Shown here piece by piece: positions 61,526 through 64,000 of a DNA stretch of 64,000 nucleotides. A program made the position numbers and the translations under genes. The notes under the pieces are model-generated. The model did no database searches, was not told where the DNA came from, and worked only from the letters and a program-made list of their open reading frames with translations. The stretch is taken from NCBI GenBank assembly GCA_040878185.1, contig JBBDMS010000053.1, positions 1 through 64,000 on the forward strand. The letters are read 5' to 3'. This DNA comes from JAWXBK01 sp040878185. Its GTDB lineage: Bacteria > Pseudomonadota > Alphaproteobacteria > Dongiales > Dongiaceae. Numbering within the stretch: position 1 is the first letter of the stretch; every line of letters begins with the position of its first letter.

Positions 61526-61957
61526 CTATTGCGTGTCTTGGGTATCGACGCCGGCGGGTGCCGGCAGCCAGCGATGATGCCGGCGCCACCAGTAGATCGT
61601 GGCCGGCTTCTGAAAATCCGGATCGGAAAAATAACCGACCGCGACGCCGACGAGCCCCGGCAATCCCTCGAGCCGCAGGAACACACGGGCGCCGCAGGTC
61701 GGACAGAAATTGAGCTCGCCGCCTTGGCCCGTTCCCATGCCCTGACCCCAGCGCCGATAGTCGCCGGAGACTTCCGCGATTGCCGCTTCGTCGAAGAAGG
61801 CGGTGTAGGTGAAGGAACTGCCGGATTCCTTCTGGCAGTTGAGACAGCAACAGGCGTGAACCCGCATTGGCGGCGCCGTCACGGTGATGCTGAGCGCACC
61901 GCAGGAACAGCTCGCGATGCGACGCGCCGCGTCCTGCGCCAGCGAAGGATTGGCCAT
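61526..61957 (-). CDS. GFA family protein (second copy)
   Basis: 143 residues from ATG 61957. Zinc cysteines in IASCSCGALSI, VHACCCLNCQKESGSSF and NFCPTCGARVFL. The insertion and WWRRHHRWLP tail near the C-terminus are common to GFA proteins annotated as aldehyde-activating. Unknown substrate. It lies between the SRPBCC and DHFR-like genes in the cassette. Confidence 0.9.
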   Translation of the reverse strand: MANPSLAQDAARRIASCSCGALSITVTAPPMRVHACCCLNCQKESGSSFTYTAFFDEAAIAEVSGDYRRWGQGMGTGQGGELNFCPTCGARVFLRLEGLPGLVGVAVGYFSDPDFQKPATIYWWRRHHRWLPAPAGVDTQDTQ

Positions 61958-62035
61958 GATGTGCCTCCCACGAGATATTCGTGACAGGCAGCATCATAGC
62001 GATCCGGATCGACTGCAACATGGAGGCGGCTTGTC

Positions 62036-62500
62036 CTAGAACGTGGGCGCCACGCGTTCGAGCTTGTCGAGCGCGCCCGACCAGCCGGTGCGGTGATTGT
62101 CGCGGGCTTCCTCGTTGAAGAACTGTTCATGCACGAGGGTAAGGATGCTGCCGTCGCCATCCGGCTTGATCCGTACGGTCACCATCGATTCGCGCTCGGG
62201 CGTCGTGCGCCAAGCCCAGGTGAACACCAGTTTCTCGCCCGGCAGCACTTCGTGATAGACGCCGCTCACATCGTGCCGTTCGCCGTCGTCGGTGCGAAAC
62301 GCGATGTGATAGCGGCCACCGACACGTACGTCGGTCTCGGCTTCCAGAACCTCGCCGGAATCGGGTCCGAACCAGCGCAGGATCAGCGCCGGGTCGGTCC
62401 AGGCCGCGTAGATTTGCGCCGGTGCTGCGTTGATCCGGCGCTTGAGGGTGAGGCTGGGCTTGGTGGCGTTCCTTGTATCGTCGCGAGCGAGGGCGGACAT
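62036..62500 (-). CDS. SRPBCC (AHSA1-like) domain protein
   Basis: 154 residues from ATG 62500, with GGAGG about 7 bp upstream. AHSA1-like lipid/ligand-binding fold: LKRRINAAPAQIYAAWTDPALILRWFGP, GRYHIAFRTDDGERHDVSGVYHEV, and a C-terminal HEQFFNEEARDNHRTGWSGALDKLERV. The large cavity binds an unknown hydrophobic molecule. Its 5' end overlaps the arsR 3' end by 118 bp in another frame, so the pair must be co-transcribed. Confidence 0.92.
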   Translation of the reverse strand: MSALARDDTRNATKPSLTLKRRINAAPAQIYAAWTDPALILRWFGPDSGEVLEAETDVRVGGRYHIAFRTDDGERHDVSGVYHEVLPGEKLVFTWAWRTTPERESMVTVRIKPDGDGSILTLVHEQFFNEEARDNHRTGWSGALDKLERVAPTF

Positions 62501-62829
62501 GTTTCTTCCTCCATGAGAGCGGCAAGACGATCGAGACGGTCGGTCCAGAAACGCTGGTAACGGTCGAGCCATTGCATGGCCTGCTCCATCGGCCCGGCCG
62601 TGAGCCGACACAACACCGTGCGGCCGGTTTTGGTCCGTTCGATCAGCCTTGCATCGGTCAGCACATCGAGATGCTTCATGACGGCGGGCAACGACATCGG
62701 GAGCGGCCGCGCCAGTTCGCTGACCGACAGGCCATCCTGATCGCCGAGCCGGGCCAGCAAGGCGCGCCGGGTGGGATCGGCCAGAGCGGCGAAGGTGCGA
62801 TCGAGAACAGGTTCCTGAGACTTAACCAT
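62383..62829 (-). CDS. ArsR family winged-helix repressor
   Basis: 148 residues from ATG 62829. Winged-helix domain: LDRTFAALADPTRRALLARLGDQDGLSVSELARPLPMSLPAVMKHLDVLTDARLIERTKTGRTVLCRL, shown here as positions about 9-76. No ArsR-type metal-binding Cys (ELCVCDL) is present, so the ligand is probably organic. The last 40 residues are Pro/Ser/Arg-rich and arise because the gene reads through the start of the SRPBCC gene. The start codon lies inside an 18-bp palindrome, likely its own operator. Confidence 0.92.
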   Translation of the reverse strand: MVKSQEPVLDRTFAALADPTRRALLARLGDQDGLSVSELARPLPMSLPAVMKHLDVLTDARLIERTKTGRTVLCRLTAGPMEQAMQWLDRYQRFWTDRLDRLAALMEEETCPPSLATIQGTPPSPASPSSAGSTQHRRKSTRPGPTRR

Positions 62830-62866
62830 ATGGTTAAGTATTAGGGTCACAAGGGGCGCCTGTCAA
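62821..62866 (-). promoter_or_regulatory. Promoter and ArsR operator of the SRPBCC/VOC cassette
   Basis: Minus strand: -35 TTGACA (62866-62861), 17-bp spacer, -10 TAATAC (62843-62838). The perfect palindrome CTTAACCATATGGTTAAG (62821-62838) begins at the end of the -10 box and contains the arsR ATG (62829-62827). Transcription starting about 7 bp past the -10 would give a leader of 0-3 nt. A dimeric repressor bound here would block initiation. Confidence 0.85.
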
Positions 62867-63261
62867 CCACCGGCGATGCAGTGGCGCCCGCGCCGGCGCA
62901 ATCGTCTGAAATCATTGTGGGATTGCAATCAACTCGGAAGATCGGGTCGCGCCAAAACGATGCCCCCTGCCCTTTGGCGCGACCCCCGAACGACCGTGGT
63001 GGGCAGGGCCACATCATGCCCACGGACGGCGCGCTGGGGGAGTTAGTCCCGCGTGCACACCGACTTTGCACCGGGGCGGAGAATGAGTCGAATCAATCCG
63101 CGCGAAACTGCCCGGAGAGACCGGCCCGATGTGGCACATCCGCCCGCCGGAACCGGAACGGTGTCATGCGGGCCCTGAATCTGCTAACAGACCCCGCGCC
63201 GGCCGATCCGGCACGGCCGCGATTGCCAGCATGACATATGGTTCGAGAAGGAGACTTGCTC
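62867..63261. other. Intergenic leader region before homospermidine synthase
   Basis: About 395 bp with no supported gene. It contains a perfect 13-bp inverted repeat (GGGTCGCGCCAAA 62944-62956, TTTGGCGCGACCC 62973-62985) and a second small hairpin GTGGGCA (62998-63004) / TGCCCAC (63016-63022). They could be a leader RNA structure or a terminator; there is no T-tract. Confidence 0.5.
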
Positions 63262-64000
63262 ATGGCCCCGCATACGATTCACGGCCGCATCACCGGCCCG
63301 ATCGTCATGATCGGTTTCGGTTCGATCGGCCGCGGCACGCTACCGCTGATCCTGCGCCACATCGAATGCGACAAGAGCCGGTTCACGGTGATCGACCCGA
63401 ATCCGACCGACGAAAAGCTGTGCGCGGCGGCAGGCGTGAGCTTTCTCAAGGCGGCCGTCACCAAGGAGAATTATCGCGCGCTGCTGACGCCGCTGCTCAA
63501 CACCAACGCGGGCGAGCAGGCCTTCCTCGTCAATCTTTCGGTCGACGTTTCGTCGCTCGCGATCATCGATCTCTGCAGGGAACTGAACGCGCTCTATATC
63601 GATACCGTGGTCGAACCCTGGCTTGGCTATTACACCGATCCCACGCTGACCATCCCGCAGCGTTCGAATTATGCGCTGCGCGAATCGCTGCTCGAGCTGC
63701 GGCGCAACAAGCCGGGCGGACCGACCGCCGTTTCCTGCTGCGGCGCCAATCCGGGCATGGTCTCGTGGCTGGTGAAGCAGGCTTTGCTGAACGTCGCGAA
63801 GGATGTCGGCGCAGGCACCGACGTCCCCACTGATCGCGCCGGCTGGGGCCGGCTGATGCAGAAGGCCGGCGTCAAGGGCATCCATATCGCCGAGCGCGAC
63901 ACGCAGCGGGCGAAGACGCCGAAGCCGTTCGAGATCTTCGTCAATACCTGGTCGGTCGAGGGTTTCATTTCCGAAGGGCTGCAGCCGTCGGAACTGGGCT
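63262..64000 (+). CDS. hss: Homospermidine synthase, C-terminus cut by window edge
   Basis: 246 codons from ATG 63262 (GAAGGAG 8 bp upstream) to the window end. The NAD-binding motif IVMIGFGSIGRGTLPLIL lies near residues 14-31, followed by NLSVDVSSLAIIDLC, YIDTVVEPWLGYY and SCCGANPGMVSWLVKQAL, all typical of bacterial homospermidine synthase. It makes sym-homospermidine from putrescine, the characteristic polyamine of many alphaproteobacteria. About half of the usual 470-480 residues are present. Confidence 0.93.
   Translation, partial: MAPHTIHGRITGPIVMIGFGSIGRGTLPLILRHIECDKSRFTVIDPNPTDEKLCAAAGVSFLKAAVTKENYRALLTPLLNTNAGEQAFLVNLSVDVSSLAIIDLCRELNALYIDTVVEPWLGYYTDPTLTIPQRSNYALRESLLELRRNKPGGPTAVSCCGANPGMVSWLVKQALLNVAKDVGAGTDVPTDRAGWGRLMQKAGVKGIHIAERDTQRAKTPKPFEIFVNTWSVEGFISEGLQPSELG

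Overview
The window is GC-rich alphaproteobacterial chromosome, probably from a draft or metagenome assembly because it holds two 10-N gaps. The lineage call rests on the ChvG/ChvI - HprK - RapZ - EIIA - HPr - EI cluster, AddAB instead of RecBCD, the AmgK/MurU recycling pair, DUF3572 and zf-CHCC small proteins, and homospermidine synthase. I do not assign an order or genus.

Layout. 1-2.0 kb: a GNAT acetyltransferase (cut by the edge), a class-I amidotransferase and thioredoxin. 2.0-11.5 kb: a PagL lipid A deacylase facing a tightly overlapping minus-strand run tsaE-amgK-murU-addB-addA. 11.7-18.2 kb: an FNR-type flavoprotein, then a Fur-boxed operon imelysin / di-haem oxidoreductase / imelysin / DUF1513. 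18.3-26.4 kb: ahcY, then the PTS and ChvGI regulatory cluster, chained by 4-bp ATGA overlaps. 26.6-29.0 kb: a PNPOx-like protein, a glycine-zipper lipoprotein, and bfd-bfr with Fur-like sites. 29.1-31.4 kb: an AT-rich two-gene island (SAMHD1/YwfO-like HD hydrolase plus YwgA-like protein) bounded by two copies of the polA 3' end. 31.4-44.7 kb: polA, a zf-CHCC protein, a giant FecR-RTX adhesin-like protein, a CHASE2 adenylate cyclase, an ABC ATPase, a lipoprotein hydrolase and DUF3572. 44.8-48.8 kb: tRNA-Arg(CCG) followed by a second AT-rich island carrying one very large nuclease/STAND-like gene, split by a frameshift at a C7 run. 48.9-62.8 kb: small stress and detoxification genes (GFA, VOC, PPK2, ABC exporter, GSTs, NTF2-like, DUF72), then a minus-strand cassette ArsR-SRPBCC-GFA-DHFR-like-DUF899-VOC-DUF1428-GST-VOC-DUF899. 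62.8-64 kb: the start of homospermidine synthase.

How the genes work together. The PTS proteins have no visible sugar permease and look like a regulatory phosphorelay coupled to the ChvGI envelope sensor. The imelysin/DHOR operon and bfd/bfr are two iron-homeostasis modules with similar putative Fur sites. The FecR-RTX protein and CHASE2 cyclase are neighbours that may share envelope sensing. The ArsR cassette has a promoter and an 18-bp palindrome placed so that the message would be nearly leaderless and self-repressed.

The best candidates for undescribed biology are the polA-flanked HD/YwgA island and the tRNA-Arg-linked nuclease/STAND-like gene, both of which look like horizontally acquired defence genes. 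All functional statements come from reading motifs in the sequence; no database search was run.
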